This document shows, piece by piece, positions 12,693 to 25,200 of a stretch of 64,000 bases of DNA. The stretch comes from Quercus robur (taxonomy: Eukaryota > Streptophyta > Magnoliopsida > Fagales > Fagaceae): NCBI RefSeq assembly GCF_932294415.1, contig NC_065544.1, forward strand, positions 24,279,351-24,343,350, given 5' to 3'. How positions within the stretch are numbered: position 1 is the first letter of the stretch; every line of letters starts with the position of its first letter. Below the pieces are notes generated by a model that saw nothing but the letters and a program-made list of their open reading frames with translations, was not told where the DNA came from and made no database searches. The position numbers and the translations under genes are program-made.

Positions 12693-13907
12693 TTTTAAAA
12701 GCCACACTGGACCGGCGGGTTCAACCATGAACCGGCCAATAATCCAGCCTGGTTATGCTAAAAAACTGGAAATTTAATCAAATCTGGAAAAAACCAGAAA
12801 CCGGAAATTCAATAGGTAAATTGAGAATTGAGAACTGGACTGGTTAAGCTGGTGATGATTCTGAAAATGCAGCCAAACAGTAGCATTTTCTCTGAAAATG
12901 GGTGTGGCAGGTCATGAGGATGGTGATGCAACACTTTACAATCAAGTCCACTCAAAATATGGAAATTCTACCTTGTGGGTTTAGGGTAATTATAGAATAC
13001 TTGCAGAGTACTATAAATGCATACCCCTCCCCCCTCCCTCTCACATAATTGTGGGTCTTACTAATAAAATTCATGGTGGGACCCACAATTCATGTGAGAA
13101 GGGGGGGGGGGGGAAGTATGCATGTATGGTACTCCTGGAGTATTCAATAATTTTCTGTGGGTTCATCCCAACTTGCCATCACTGAAAATATGATGAAAAA
13201 ATCTGTCTTTCTTTTTTGTTAACTTACCATACTAGTACCCAATGGATTACTTTGGCAATGTTGTCCAAGTAATCTCCAGAGGGGGTTGGACATAAAAAGG
13301 AGACTCTGAGAGAAAGAGACTTGGCTCTTAAAAAAAAAAAAACATTATGGTACAGAGTGAGGTCTTAAATTTGATGATAGAATAAAGTGGATTTTGGAGG
13401 AGAGGTATTTTGTCTTGGTTTTATGTGGCTCTCTCTCTCTCTTTCTCTGAAGCTGTCTCAAGGCTTTTACGCCAATTCAAAGCTCAATTCAAAGACAAGA
13501 TTATGGATAATTTGCTCACTCACCAAAGACACTTCCCATACCTCCTCTCTCTTACCTCTGACCAACGTACCACAGTCAGTAGATTAAGGTTGGATCTAAT
13601 ACCCAAGAAACTTATTAATGTTTTTATTTGTGCACCCCTCCTTATTAAATTGGTTAGTTAAGTATTTTTATTTTCATTAATATAGGAACGTGGGAAATTT
13701 CACTTGAAAAAATTGTTTTAATGTTATGATAATTTTTTTTTACTAAATATGGCTAATTGTCATACATTTAGAATTTATATAATTTAATTGTATTATTAAA
13801 TAAAATATTTATTTTGTCACCATTTCGACTACCGGTCCAACCTCAGTTGGACCAAAAAACTGGGATCTAGTCCCTTTTCCGGTTCTCTATTTGGTCTGAT
13901 TTTTAAA
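12693..13907. mobile_element. Putative non-autonomous hAT-like element (1.2 kb)
   Basis: The sequence between two copies of TCCATGG (12686-12692 and 13908-13914) starts TTTTAAAAGCC and ends in TTTTTAAA. Its subterminal regions hold many copies of CCGG-type words (GGACCGGCGGGTT on the left, ACCGGTCCAACC on the right). The 7-bp duplication and subterminal repeats fit a hAT-like non-autonomous transposon. The interior has no transposase but includes a nested hairpin at about 13019-13118 with a poly-G run. It lies in cyclin L intron 4. Confidence 0.5.
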
Positions 13908-16772
13908 TCCATGGAGCCTTCTCCCCCTTCTTTTGACTATCAGAACAAACAATGATTTGTATTCTTCAATCAGCCCCATTTAAGCCCCATATTCTGTTTG
14001 TTTTTTATGATCATGTTTTATTTGGTGTTTAGATCCTTGTTATTTTTTTGCCTCTCTTTAATTCTTTTTGCTCCTTGAATCTTATAAATGGCCTTTGTAT
14101 GTTACTCTTGCCATGCTTATAGTTTGATCTATTGTCGTTTTCCATCAGCCTTTTCTTTTAGATTTATAGCTTATTTGCTTATGTCCTGCTTTTAAAAGCC
14201 TCACTTCTTCTAGGGACAACCATACTTTACCCAACTTTCAACAAATAAGCTATAAGCAATTTGCAAAAAGCTGCATTTGAGAACACTGTTCTGATGATGC
14301 TATAGCATAAGAGTGATGTACATCCAAGAAGGCATCTGAAAGTTATTTGTATATTTGATAGCCATACTATAGTGTGCAAGACAGTTGCATTTCTACCATG
14401 TTTCAGAATAATGGGTCTAATTCCAATGTACACAGCCTTTCCCTAATTTTTTCTAGTTGTGTTTTATGTCTGCCGATTGTTGTAGTTTTTCCATGTCTTT
14501 CACTATGGTTGACAGTTCCATTAGTAATCTGTTTTGTTGTGTAATTTTATTTTAACATTCAAATTTGGGCAGTTTGCGCACAACTTTGTGTGTTCGATTC
14601 AAGAGCGAGGTTGTGGCTTGTGGGTTGTCTATGCTGCTGCTCGTCGGTTCCAAGTACCCCTTCCTGAGAATCCACCATGGTGGAAGGTATTTGATGCAGA
14701 CAAATCTGGGATTGATGAAGTATGCAGGGTTCTGGCTGAGCTGTACAGCCTTCCTAAGGCACAGTACATTCCAGTCTGTAAGGATGGAGACTCTTTTACA
14801 TTTTCGAACAAGTCAAGGGATTCACAATCTCAGCCAATTCCGAAGGTACTACTATTTTATTGTTGTACTATTTTGAGTTTCACTGGAAATATAAAGCCTA
14901 CAAATGCTCTTCTACAGTTTTTGCAATTTTCAATTCCTCAGCAAGTGTTGCATTTTTGTTTGTCAACTACTGCTGTCTTATTTCCAGTGATTCTTGCTAT
15001 AGAGGTGAGTTGTTAGACCACCTGGCAGCTGCACTTGAATTCTCTGTTTAGAGAAAGGATGGCAATTGTAAAGACTTTAGAAAATTTGGTCCATCTTAGC
15101 ATGGGATTTTTATTTCATTGCTGTTCTATAAGAACTTCCATAGACTAGGTAGAGTTGAATCACTTAAGCATGGTGGGATTTTTGTTTCATTGCTGTTCTA
15201 CTTCTACAGGAAATTTCACAGACCAGCCCTACAGCTAATATTAAGCCAGTTTCAGCAGCAATTAATCCTGAACCTGTTGGAGCCAAAGAAGTATTGGTTA
15301 GAGCAGCCATTGACAAGATAAAGGATTCTAAGAAAAGTGATGATGAATCAAAGAAAATGTCTGTTGAGGGAGAGGCAAGAGAAGAGCCTCTGCCAAAATC
15401 TAATTCTGAACTCAAAACAGAGGCAAGTAGGGAAAGGAACAGGGAGAGAGAGAAGGAGAGGGAGAGAGACAGAGAGGGAGGACCGAATAAAGGCTCAGGA
15501 TCGTGATAGGGGCAGGGATTCTGACCGTGAATGGGATCGAGAGGAAACAGAGAGGGACAGAGATAAAGCCAAGGATCGCAGTCATCGTTCCAAGGATAGA
15601 GGAAAGGATTCAGGTATGTTTACAACCAATTTTGTTCATGAACCTGATGCCATTGTTAATACTTTTTTTAAGGTTGTTTCTTTGATTTTGTATTGTGGTC
15701 TAATCTTTTCTAATTGTTCTCTGATTATCTAGTGATATTCTTTTTCTCTTGTGAATGCAGGACATTCAGGGAAATCAAGACATCATTCTTCAAGAGGTAT
15801 ACATTTTGTTTCCCTCTGTTATTTTATATTCAATATGGTTTCTTGTTTAACCATAGGTCCATTATCTGAACCTCTTCATTTTCAGATCGTGACTACCACA
15901 GTTCCTCTTATTCTTCAAGGGAGAAGGATCGCCATAGACATCATTCATATACTTAAACCCGTCTTCAAGGCATGCTAGTTGTATATTGTATCTATCTTGA
16001 TCATCATGTCAGCAAAGAGGAAATAAGTACTACTACTGGGGGAGAGAGATCATCTCACTTGAAACAAGAATTATTTTGACTTGAAATGTACAACCTTAAT
16101 TTTGATGACTGATCTATCGTCTAATCCCAATTGTTGATCTTGTATTCAGCCCTCTGTAATGCAGGCACAACACTCGTAGTGCTTTGCTTATCTTCTGGCT
16201 ATCTGCAATAGCTTGCTGTCCTTCCAAGTTACTCTGGCAAATATGCGCATAAACATGCGCACCATTTCCGACTATCATTACCAACTGAACAACGGGTAAG
16301 CAATGCTATTGACTGAAGTAGTACCATGTGTAGCATGAGAATTGAGATCAAGTGATCAAGAGATCTATAGTAGCATGAAATGTGATGGGAATTGCATGAG
16401 TTTATCATTCCGCAAATGGAAGCCTCCATGCCTAATCAACATGAAAGAATGTAATTCATTATTTCAATTAGTTTTGGCAGGAGACCAGAAGCCCTAAACA
16501 AGATCCTGGATTCCCTCACAAAGGTGCAGTTTCCAAGACAGTATGACAAGGGAGTAGATTACCCTAGAGAAGTTTGAGACCAAGAACGAGCCTAAGTCAT
16601 TGAATTTAGAGCAATGCTATCTTTCTACAAATTTAAGAAAATAGTCATACAAATAGCAAGTTGTGGTATGAGATAGTATGAGAAAATATTAGACCAAAAA
16701 TAAAGAAGACTTGTAAAACAACCAAATTCATTCAAAGTGTTATTAAAACTTGATTATAATGTCAATCACATT

Positions 16773-16872
16773 ACATGTAGCTTAATTGGTACCTCTAAGT
16801 GTTTCTAACGGAACGTCCATGATTCAAATCTTCTCATCCCACATATTGTATTAAAAAAAAAAAAAAAAAAAT
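16773..16872 (+). mobile_element. SINE-like element with poly-A tail
   Basis: ATGTAGCTTAATTGGTACC resembles a tRNA box A, and GATTCAAATCT, about 50 nt later, resembles box B. A 19-nt A-run follows. The same element is present in the right arm (about 62525-62630, reverse), so it predates the duplication. Target duplication not resolved. Confidence 0.55.
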
Positions 16873-16920
16873 TCAAATTGGTGCACTGTCAATGATCTTA
16901 AAACAATACAAGAATCAGTC

Positions 16921-17325
16921 TTACTCAGTTTGCCACGATTCTTTTCTCACCCAACTAGAATTATCCCAGCTAAGAAAGAACCCATTGTGCTTTACTAGCC
17001 AATAGACTGTCCCATGGCTCACATCTCTACAAGGTTGAAATGCATGCCAAGAAGCAAACCATCTTTCCCATAGAGCTTCACAGTAATGTAATGACTTATG
17101 TGTAACATTCCACTGGTAATCATCATTGACGTAGAGCATGTACTCTCCGAGGTTTGTATCTATACGTAGTGAGGTGCATTGAATCCTCATCAGTTCGGAG
17201 TTGTTAGGTAAAGCGCTGATGACATGAACGATGGCCAAATGATTGTCATGCTTCTCAAATGCTATTGCAATAATAATGAAAGATCATGCAAGAGCAAGGA
17301 AGAGAAAGCAGCTCCATGTAGTCAT
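16921..17325 (-). pseudogene. S-protein homologue (SPH), left-arm copy, stop in signal peptide
   Basis: Small secreted protein of the plant self-incompatibility S1 family; most members have no known role and are secreted via an N-terminal signal peptide. From ATG at 17325 (complement) the frame reads MTTWSCFLFLALA and then TGA at 17284-17286, where the right-arm copy has TGG. Downstream the frame stays open to TAA at 16921-16923 and shows family features: INVISAL-like start of the mature part, GEYMLYVNDDYQWNV, LWERWFASW, and YWLVKHNGFFLSWD. A shorter start at 17238 would lack a signal peptide and so could not be secreted. Conserved cysteines are at the expected IQC and QPCRD positions. Its paralogue is at 61978-62400. 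Confidence 0.8.
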
Positions 17326-18294
17326 TTTGTGAATATTGCGCTTGTGAAGATGCATAGATGGAAGCCTAAAATTTACAACATAAATATAGAAAAAATATGT
17401 CACTATGTAATAACTGTCGAGTACAAACAAAAGATGGGATTTTGCGTACTCGTCAACCAAGATTTGAGCCCATTTAACCCTTTATATTAACTAAAGGGGA
17501 TACATAATGAGTGCTCTTTATCTCACTTTATTTTCCTCTCCCACCTTTTTAATTGAAAATCAGTAACTAGCACATAATTGTTTAAATTATCTGTTAGTTT
17601 TTTTTAAGAAGAATTATATGATAGTTGTTGCAGAAACTTATCAATAAATTAAGTATTATTATGAAAACGGTAGAATCAATTAATTAACTAAATTTGAACT
17701 AGTTTTAGTGAAAACAATCATTCATAATTTTATAATTGATAGACACCATTAAGATAGGAGACACACTAATGCAGGCCATCCCTTTTCTTGGCATATTGAA
17801 ATACTATAGTACTACTTACTACTTATTAAAACAATTGAAAAGCCTTTGATTTATATTGGGCTTCTTTAATTATTAATTCTACTTCTACTAGAGGGACACT
17901 AATCAACAAACTTATGTGAAGGGCTCCCTTGGCCCCTGCCTTGACCTGGAGAGTATAGATGAGTTTCTTAATGGTGTGGTGGAAACTCTTCAAATGGTAT
18001 CTGGAGCCACGTGTTTCATGTACGCAATTATTTGTCAAAAGTTTATGCACGAAAATTTTTCAATTAGAAATACTGGATTCCACCGCTAATTTAAATTTAA
18101 TTGGACAAACTTGAGTCCACTTACTCCAGTACATAGGATATGTAAGACCAAAATTAGACACGAGTCCAATGTACTAAAGCATTGGATCTAAACTAAGTAA
18201 GTTCAATTTAATTAACGAAACTAATTATTATATATGTGAAGATGAAGCATTATTCTCGTGTTACTGTACTTGTTTCTGCATGTCGTGACCTGTG
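17326..18294. other. AT-rich spacer of left arm with one small conserved open frame
   Basis: No recognised gene. A 74-codon open frame on the minus strand (17826-18050) is also open in the right arm (61250-61474) with about five amino-acid changes. No homologue comes to mind, and two related copies of similar age cannot show selection, so I do not call it a gene. Confidence 0.4.
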
Positions 18295-18302
18295 ATTTCC
18301 GC

Positions 18303-18563
18303 TAGGGGTGTGCATGGGTCGGGTTGAGGAGATTTTTTGACCCAACCCACTATGGTTCAACCCAACCCAATCCACATGGGTTGGGTTGAACCCATGGGTT
18401 GGACAATTTTTTTTTTACTATTATTATTAAATTGAGCAGAAAAAAATATATCACACTTGCCACATGAGTTGATAAACAAAATATACATTAATATATAAAC
18501 TAATATTCTAACTCAGTTGTAAACAAAATATGTCTAAGTATCCAACTGAGTTGATAAACAAAA

Positions 18564-18613
<50 letters not shown>

Positions 18614-18642
18614 GATACTAGGAATCTAAGTGTCCTACAGCT

Positions 18643-18686
<44 letters not shown>

Positions 18687-18906
18687 TTAAATATATAATA
18701 TATTTTAAATATATATTAAATATGGGTGGGTCGGGTCGGGTTTGGTGGGTTTGTAATTTTATGACCCAAACCCAACCCGACTTGCTATAAAAAAAAAATT
18801 TTGTAACCCAACCCAACCCACCAAACCCTAAAAATCGACCTAACCCGACAGGTTGGGTTGGGTCGAGTCAGGTTTGGCGGGTCGGTGGGCTTTCTGCACA
18901 CCCCTA
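18303..18906. mobile_element. hAT-like MITE (604 bp), left arm only
   Basis: Perfect 12-bp terminal inverted repeats TAGGGGTGTGCA and TGCACACCCCTA are flanked by 8-bp direct repeats ATTTCCGC (18295-18302) and ATTACCGC (18907-18914), 7 of 8 matching. An 8-bp duplication is the hAT hallmark. Subterminal regions are built of GGGTTGGG and CCCAACCC words on opposite strands. The centre holds poly-A, (AT)n (about 18580-18606) and poly-T (about 18644-18680). The right arm shows the uninterrupted site (about 61000-61015, reverse). Confidence 0.88.
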
Positions 18907-19984
18907 ATTACCGCAGTCTGCTATCAAGTAAGCAATCTTCCGGGAAAAGGGAAACAAAAAAAAAAAAAAAAAAAAAAATAGACGTGTGATAAACCAATAG
19001 TTGGATTCTTTATGTGAATAATTGGCAATTGCAGACATGGTCGACTTTCTAGCCAATATTCATGTATTTTTTTTGTCACTTCTAGAAGTTTAATATACAA
19101 ACGTAATAGAGAAAGTACTTGCCATTCAAGTATGAAGTGTCGCATGGCATTGCTTGCGTTTTAGGAATGGAACTTGGTGGGGGGTTTGTCGGCCTTTTGG
19201 GGTTTGTCATCTATCTTTTATTTTTTATAATTGATATTACCAGTGAGAGAGGGATTTAAACTTTGAATCTCCTTGTAAAGGAGATAATATAATGCTATCA
19301 AGTTATAAAACTCTTTGATTATAAAAATTATTAGGTTTGCCAGAAATGATGTGACTCTCCTCTCTCATATGAATGACTGATCTATCATGAATTTAAGTAA
19401 TGAAATTTACTATTATATCAAATATAGAACACCGTTATTTTTTTTTATTCTTTTATTTATAGGAGAACATCATGTTATTGTATTCTCAGAATATTGAATA
19501 ACTACTCAGTGGTTTATTGGGTTTGAACTTCAAAACATGGTTCATAAATTATTGTTTTATTTTACGATTTACCAATGTAAATGATTTAATCCATTGTGAA
19601 TATAAGATTACTATTCTGATCATCAGGTTAAGACACCAATCACTTTTTTGTGTAAGTGGGGTTTAAACCTTAAATATCTATTTATGATAGTATACTTTAC
19701 TAGTTGAGCTAATTAACACCCACATAATTATAGTTAAACTAAATGATTATTTTCTCTACGTGGCAAGTGTTACACACAAATATTATTAATTAAAGATTTG
19801 AGTAATTTATATAATGCCCTATAATTTTCGAGGTGTTATATATTAATTTTTTAAAAATTAAAATTATAAATTCTTTAAATTATTTCAATTGTTGTTCTTA
19901 ATAAGTTTGTTAACTAAAAGTAATAAAAATCAATATAAGGAGTGACTGAAATCTAAGCAGAAAAGATCCTTCTATAAAACTATA

Positions 19985-20343
19985 TGTTGGAGCATTTTAA
20001 TATTAATTAATTAAAATGCATTTATATGACAATATAAATATAAAGATATGGGAGTTAATATGGAAGATAAGGAGTTAATGGAATGTTTAATCTCACATTG
20101 AAAAGGAGAGAAACTCTTTTATTCTTTTAATTGTGGTGATTAATGGGCTAATATGTATTGATTCGGATATTGGGCTAGATACGTGCACAAATGGAGGTGA
20201 AGGGAGGAGGTGTTTTGTTTTACAAAGTTTAGCCAACCAAAGGCTTAAATCTCCCTAAAGAGAGCGAGTGCCAATAAATAAAAAATATTCAGAAGTATTA
20301 TTCAGTTCCTCTTTGTATTATTTCCATTATTATTGTGTTTACA
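19985..20343 (+). mobile_element. Putative 5' LTR of copia element (left arm)
   Basis: Begins TGTTGGAGC and ends TTTACA, about 359 bp, placed directly before the copia gag start. The equivalent in the right arm is 59562-59921. No second LTR was found downstream of pol, and no clear tRNA primer-binding site follows, so the ends are inferred from the TG...CA rule and position. Confidence 0.5.
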
Positions 20344-20370
20344 CCAATAATTTTAAGGAGATTCCACACA

Positions 20371-23300
20371 TGGAGCCTACACAAGAGAAGCTAAATGAGA
20401 CTGTTGGAGATCTCAACAAGCCCTTATACTGCTAGTAGATTTTTTTGTTACCAAATGGTAGATGAGAAATCTGTGGTGGATCAAGCACAAGACTTCCAGA
20501 TGATCATGGCAGAATTGAAATTCGAAGGCATAAAGATTGGAGATAATATGGCAGTAGTTGGCATAGTTGATAAACTACCACAATCTTGGAGTGAGTTCCA
20601 AAAGACTTTGCAGTACAAACAAAAAGGGACATCTTTAGAGACATTGATCACACACATCCGTGTGGAGGAGGAGGTTAGAGGATAAGATGCACTCATGACA
20701 CAAGAGAGCAATGGTAATTTCACCCCAAAGGTAAACCTTATTTTAGCCAATAATAATATGCTCAAAAATTATTTTCCTAGAAATGGTCAATTGAAGTCTA
20801 AAAAGAGAGTTTTCAAAAATAATAATAAATCTCAAGGAAGGGGAAACCCGAATAAAAATAACAATAAGAACCAAGGACCCCTTCACAATATCAATTTAAT
20901 AGATCTTGTTTTGTCTGTGGCAAAAGTGGGCATATTGCTTGATTTTACAAATATCAGAAACATGAATTTGTTCCGCAGACTAACGTAACCAAAGAGTCTT
21001 TAGTGACTATATTTACAGACATCAATATGGTGCAATATGTTGAAGGATGGTGGGCAGATTCTGGTGCTAATAGGCATGTCTGCTATGACAAAGATTGGTT
21101 CAAGTTGTACACTCCCTTTGAAGAAGAAAAAACAATTATGCTTGGTGATTCTAGCAAAACCAAGGTTCTTGGGAATGGTGAGGTCGATTTGAAATTCACT
21201 TTTGGACGTGTGCTAACATTAAAAGATGTACTTTATACTCCGTCTATGAGGAAGAAATTGATGTCAAACTTTTTGCTTAACAAGACTGGCTTCAAATAGA
21301 CTATGGAATCTGATAATTATGTAATCATTAAAAAGGAATTATTTGTGGGCAATGGTTATGCTTGTTATGGAATGCTTAAGTTTAATGTTGAGAATAATAA
21401 AGCATCTACTAGTTCAGTTTATATGCTTGCTTCTATTAATTTTTGGTATGCTCGTTTGTATCATATAAATAGTAGATATGTGGGGATCATGAGTAGTTTA
21501 AGATTAATTCCGAGACTGTCAAAAGATTTTGAAAAATGTGAAAAGTCAAGCTAAGATTACAAATTGGCCTCATAAAAGTGTTGTAAGAATTACCAAATTG
21601 CTTGAGTTAATTCACTCTGATTTATGTGAATTTGAGGGAATTTTAACTAGTGGAGGAAATAGATATATTATCACTTTTATTGATGATTTTTCAAAATATA
21701 CAACTGTTTATTTGTTGAAAACTAAAAGTGATGCTTTTGAAAAATTTCAAGATTTTTTAAAAGAAGTTGAAAATCAATTCGGTGGAAAAATAAAAAGAAT
21801 AAGAAAAGATAGAGGCCGTGAGTATGAATCAAGTGTATTCAACTCATTTATTCAGTTTTTGAGAATTATCCATTAAACTATTGCACCAAATTCACCTGCT
21901 TCTAATGGTGTGACTGAAAGAAAAAATAAAACTCTAATTGAGTTAACAAATTTCATGTTAATTGAATCTGGTGCACCTTTACATTTTTAGGGTGAAGTTA
22001 TTTTAACTGCATGTCATGTTTTGAATAGGGCGCCGCATAAAAAAATCACATACCACACATTTTGAGATATGGAAGAGACATAAGTCAAATTTAGGATATT
22101 TGAAAGTATTGGGTTGTCTTGCTTATGTAAGACTTATTGGCCCTAAAATACCTAAGTTAGGTATAAGAGCTACTACCTGTGCTTTTCTTAGTTATGTGAT
22201 TAATAGTTCAGCCTATAGATTTTTTGATCTTGAAAAAAAAATAATTTTTGAATCTAGTGATGCAATTTTTCATGAACAAAAATTTCCTTTTAAATTAAAA
22301 AATAGTGGGGGTGAAGAAAATGTTTTGTCACAGCCTAATTCTTGTACTTCTCATTTACAAAATTAAGAAAATTTTGAAATAGAATCTAGAATAAGTAAAA
22401 GAGCTAGAGTTGAAAAGGATTTTAGTCATGATTGTTATTTTTTTAATATTGAGGAAGATCCCTAAAATTTAATTAAAAGAAGCTTTAACATCACTTGATA
22501 CTATATTTTGGAAAGAGGCTGTTAATGATGAGATGAAGTCTCTAATTTCTAATAGAACTTGGAAATTAGTAGATCTTCCATCGGGTTGTAAGACCATAGG
22601 TTGTAAATCGGTCCTTAGAAAAAAGTTAAAACCAGATGGATCAATAGATAAGTTTAAAGCTAGACTAGTTGCAAAAGGCTTTAAACCAAAAGATGATCTT
22701 TTTTTTTTTTGATACATTTTCTTCAGTAATAAGAATTACATCTATTAGGTTGTTAATTTCTATTGCTACAATTTTTTATTTGAAAATTCATCAAATGGAT
22801 GTAAAAACTGCTTTTCTAAATGGAAACTTAGAGGAAGAAATTTATATGAATCAACCCGTAGGCTTTGTAGAGCCTAGAAAAGAAAGAAAGCTATGCAAGC
22901 TAACTAAATCCCTATATGGCTTAAAACAGGAACCTAAACAGTGGCATGAAAAGTTTGATTCTTGCATGATTGAGAATGGTTATAAATCAAATGAATGTGA
23001 TAAATGTATTTATTCTAAATCATGGAATAATTTACATGTCATTATTAGCCTCTACGTGAATGATATGTTGATTTTTGGCTCAAATATGCATGTTATAAAT
23101 GAGACAAAAAAAAAAAAAAAAATGCTTAAAAGCCATTTTGATATGAAAGATCTTGGTGAGGCTAATTTTATATAGGGCATGAAAATTACAAAAACATGTG
23201 ATGAAATATTTCTTGATCAATCACATTATGTTGAGAAAATTTTGAGAAAATATAATTTTCATGATAAAAAGTGTAGCTACTTCTTTTGATTCTAGTGTTC

Positions 23301-23690
23301 ATTTATTTCCTGTGAATAATGATTATAAGATTTTTAATCAAAAGGATTATGCTAGCATCATTGGTAATTTGCGTTATGCTACTGATTGTACTAGACCTGA
23401 CATTGCATATGCAGTAGGAGTGCTTAGTAGATTTTCTAGCAAGCCTGGTAGAGAACATTGGTTAGCTATTGAGTAAGTCATGAGATATTTAATTGGTACC
23501 AAAAGTTATGGCTTATTTTATAAAAAGCTGTGATTGAAGCTTTTAATGAAGTCGATTGGAATACTTTGTCAGGTGATTCTCTCTCTACCATTATTTATAT
23601 TTTTACTTCAGATAGTGATGCTATTTGTTGGAAATTTAAAAAGCAAACAAGAATTGCTAATTCAACCATGGAAGCTGAATTAATAGAGTA
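20371..23690 (+). mobile_element. Ty1/copia retrotransposon gag-pol remnant
   Basis: Degenerate polyprotein. Gag begins at ATG 20371 but loses most of its N-terminal part, then shows the UBN2-type segment (20395-20985) and a zinc knuckle CFVCGKSGHI interrupted by TGA. The protease region (21003-21299) has [10 protein letters not shown]. Integrase (21529-21990) has HSDLCEF, IDDFSKY and DRGREY, where DNGGEY would be usual. Reverse transcriptase (22669-23175) has MDVKTAFLNG and YVND in place of the catalytic YVDD. RNase H (about 23540-23690) has TMEAEL. Stops at about 21298, 21874, 21988, 22364 and 23173 and frameshifts make it inactive. Only the first 0.57 kb of the gag region is present in the right arm, so the duplication border cuts the element. 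Confidence 0.9.
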
Positions 23691-23830
23691 CCATTGTTAA
23701 ATAGTTTAGAAAATTAAAATAAGAGGGGAAAAATAGTTTTAAAAAGCCCAATATATCTCATGTACGTACAGAAAAAATAGAGTACCATTGTTAAATAGTT
23801 TAGACAATTAAAATAAGAGGGGGAAAAACA
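23687..23830. repeat. Direct duplication of about 41 bp
   Basis: The segment AGAGTACCATTGTTAAATAG with the following TTTAGAAAATTAAAATAAGA-type sequence occurs at 23687 and again at 23778, about 91 bp apart, immediately after the end of copia pol. No LTR is seen here, so the element is truncated at its 3' side. Confidence 0.8.
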
Positions 23831-24536
23831 TCTTAATAAGTACTAAAACAAAATTTGATGCAGCTTTTATTATTATTATTATTTTTTTGTGTGAAAGGAT
23901 TTGACGTAGATTTTAAGGACGAAGATTTTCATTATTCATGTATTAGGTAGAAGAAGAGAATGCTTATATTGTCATTGATGCAGTTATTGCTATCAAGGAT
24001 ATATATTTTCTTCTAAAAGTCTCCACTTGTACATGTGGATGTACAAACCAATCTTGAGAGGATGCTTGTTCATAACAAGATGAAACAAAAGCAACCAAAT
24101 AAAATGATGAATTAGACGAACGGGTACGTAGTGTGACACCCAAATAGGTTTGTTTGTTTTTTGTTTTTCACCAAATGTGTTAGTCTTGGATGAAGTAAGT
24201 TAGCAGATAGTGTCTTCTCACAAATAACAAAAGGTTAGCAGATAGTGAATAAATGCTAATAGAATTGTGTCAGTTCGGGATTTGATGGCTGTAAGAATAG
24301 ATTTTACTTAGAAAAAATTTATTGATCTAGAAGTTGCAGAAGTTGTTAGCGGTTAGCAAACTACAATTAAAAAGTTAGGCTTTAGCAATAAAAGACTTTA
24401 ACTGTCTTGTTAGCATTTAGCAAACGGCAATTAAAAAGTGTTTTGGAGGTACGTTGTTACATCCCTTTGATAACAAAATTGATAAAAAAAATAAAAAAAA
24501 TGTGAGAAATAAGAAAAGAGGACATCATAAAAGTGT
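23831..24536. other. AT-rich non-coding stretch
   Basis: No recognised gene. A 24-nt motif around GTTAGCAGATAGTG and the words TTAGCAAAC and AATTAAAAAGT are repeated loosely at 24190-24440. Confidence 0.5.
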
Positions 24537-25200
24537 TATTGTTTTGTCCGGTCCATAGCTATCGATCTATACCGAACTCATGACACGTTTTTTACAACGG
24601 GCCATTTCCGCCCTGCTTGCTAACTGAGCACCTAGCCCATCTGCTAGATGGGCTTGGCCTAAGCTCACAGTCTAACTGAGCATCTCCTATTATACCGAGA
24701 TCAAAAGATAATGTCTTGGAGGAATTCGCTTACCGAGCACTAACTGGTACCTGATGCAAGTTCTAAGAAAATCACATTAGCTGCGAGTGGCGGGTCCCAT
24801 ATGGTCAGGAATATAGCACAGAGGGACCCACCAACTTGGGGAGTAGCCCTCTCATCATGACATCCTCATTAAGGGGATCCTATAAATAAAAACGAGGGGT
24901 AAAGGGGAGGGGATTGAAAAAAAATAGGGAGAGGCACACGAGTGTGGTAAGGAAAAATACTTTCCGGGGATAAGGAAGTCCAATCCGGATTTCTTAAAAA
25001 AGGACAGGCCACGCTGTTACGCTCTCGGTCTCGAGAAGGGAGGGGACATGAGAAAGGATGCCCTATTGAAAGGATAACTCTCATTTGTTTCTTGTAGAAG
25101 TTGTATTGCCATTTTTTAGACCTTCCATTGTAGGATATTCTTGACCCACAATACAAATAAATTGGAGAAATCAGCCCAAAACCTTCATTCAATTGAGCCT
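24537..25200 (+). mobile_element. LTR-like fragment with TATA box
   Basis: A block of distinctly higher GC than its surroundings, with TATAAATA at 24881-24888, a G/A-rich leader after it and a polyadenylation-like AATAAATT near 25156. This layout is typical of a plant LTR (U3-R-U5). I could not identify both ends or a target duplication, and no internal domain adjoins it, so it may be a truncated solo LTR. Confidence 0.4.

Larger units (their letters stand above)
11196..15956 (+). pseudogene. Cyclin L (RS-rich cyclin) gene, intron-containing, frameshifted
   Basis: Cyclin L partners CDK11/CDKG kinases and acts in pre-mRNA splicing in the nucleus. Eight coding exons fit GT-AG borders: 11196-11347, 11457-11527, 11744-11884, 12156-12325, 14573-14845, 15210-15613, 15761-15796 and 15886-15956. 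They encode the conserved start MIYTAIDNFYLTDEELKNSP, the cyclin box (VAASCVWLASKLEESPRKAR, ELRQEAWNLAND), then [10 protein letters not shown] and an Arg/Ser/Glu/Asp-rich tail ending at TAA 15954-15956. Three lesions break the frame. Exon 2 lacks about 11 nt where the family has MATG before QVLFH. Exon 5 lacks one G after VVACG. Exon 6 changes frame in the RE-rich tract near 15475. Two expected Arg codons in exon 2 read Cys (TGT, TGC), consistent with CpG decay. Because introns are kept, this is a duplicated rather than a processed pseudogene, unless the shifts are sequence errors. Confidence 0.85.
16179..20936. repeat. Left arm of a large inverted duplication
   Basis: Reverse complement of 58972-63184, readable without a break in order through the S-protein gene, the SINE, AT-rich spacers, a 360-bp LTR and the copia gag. 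The arms differ by scattered substitutions and small indels. The left arm also has a 604-bp MITE that the right lacks, and the right has about 550 bp (63185-63733) that the left lacks. The inner border falls inside copia gag at the zinc-knuckle coding sequence, about 20936 against 58972. Confidence 0.93.

Noticed and set aside
16229-16429. 66-codon frame conserved in the other arm (62968-63168)
   Set aside because: High similarity is expected from the duplication, and it has no recognised domain; not enough to call a gene.
19645-19730. tRNA gene or clear SINE on the minus strand
   Set aside because: Box A-like and box B-like words exist (also in the right arm near 60184-60260) but the ends are too degraded to define.
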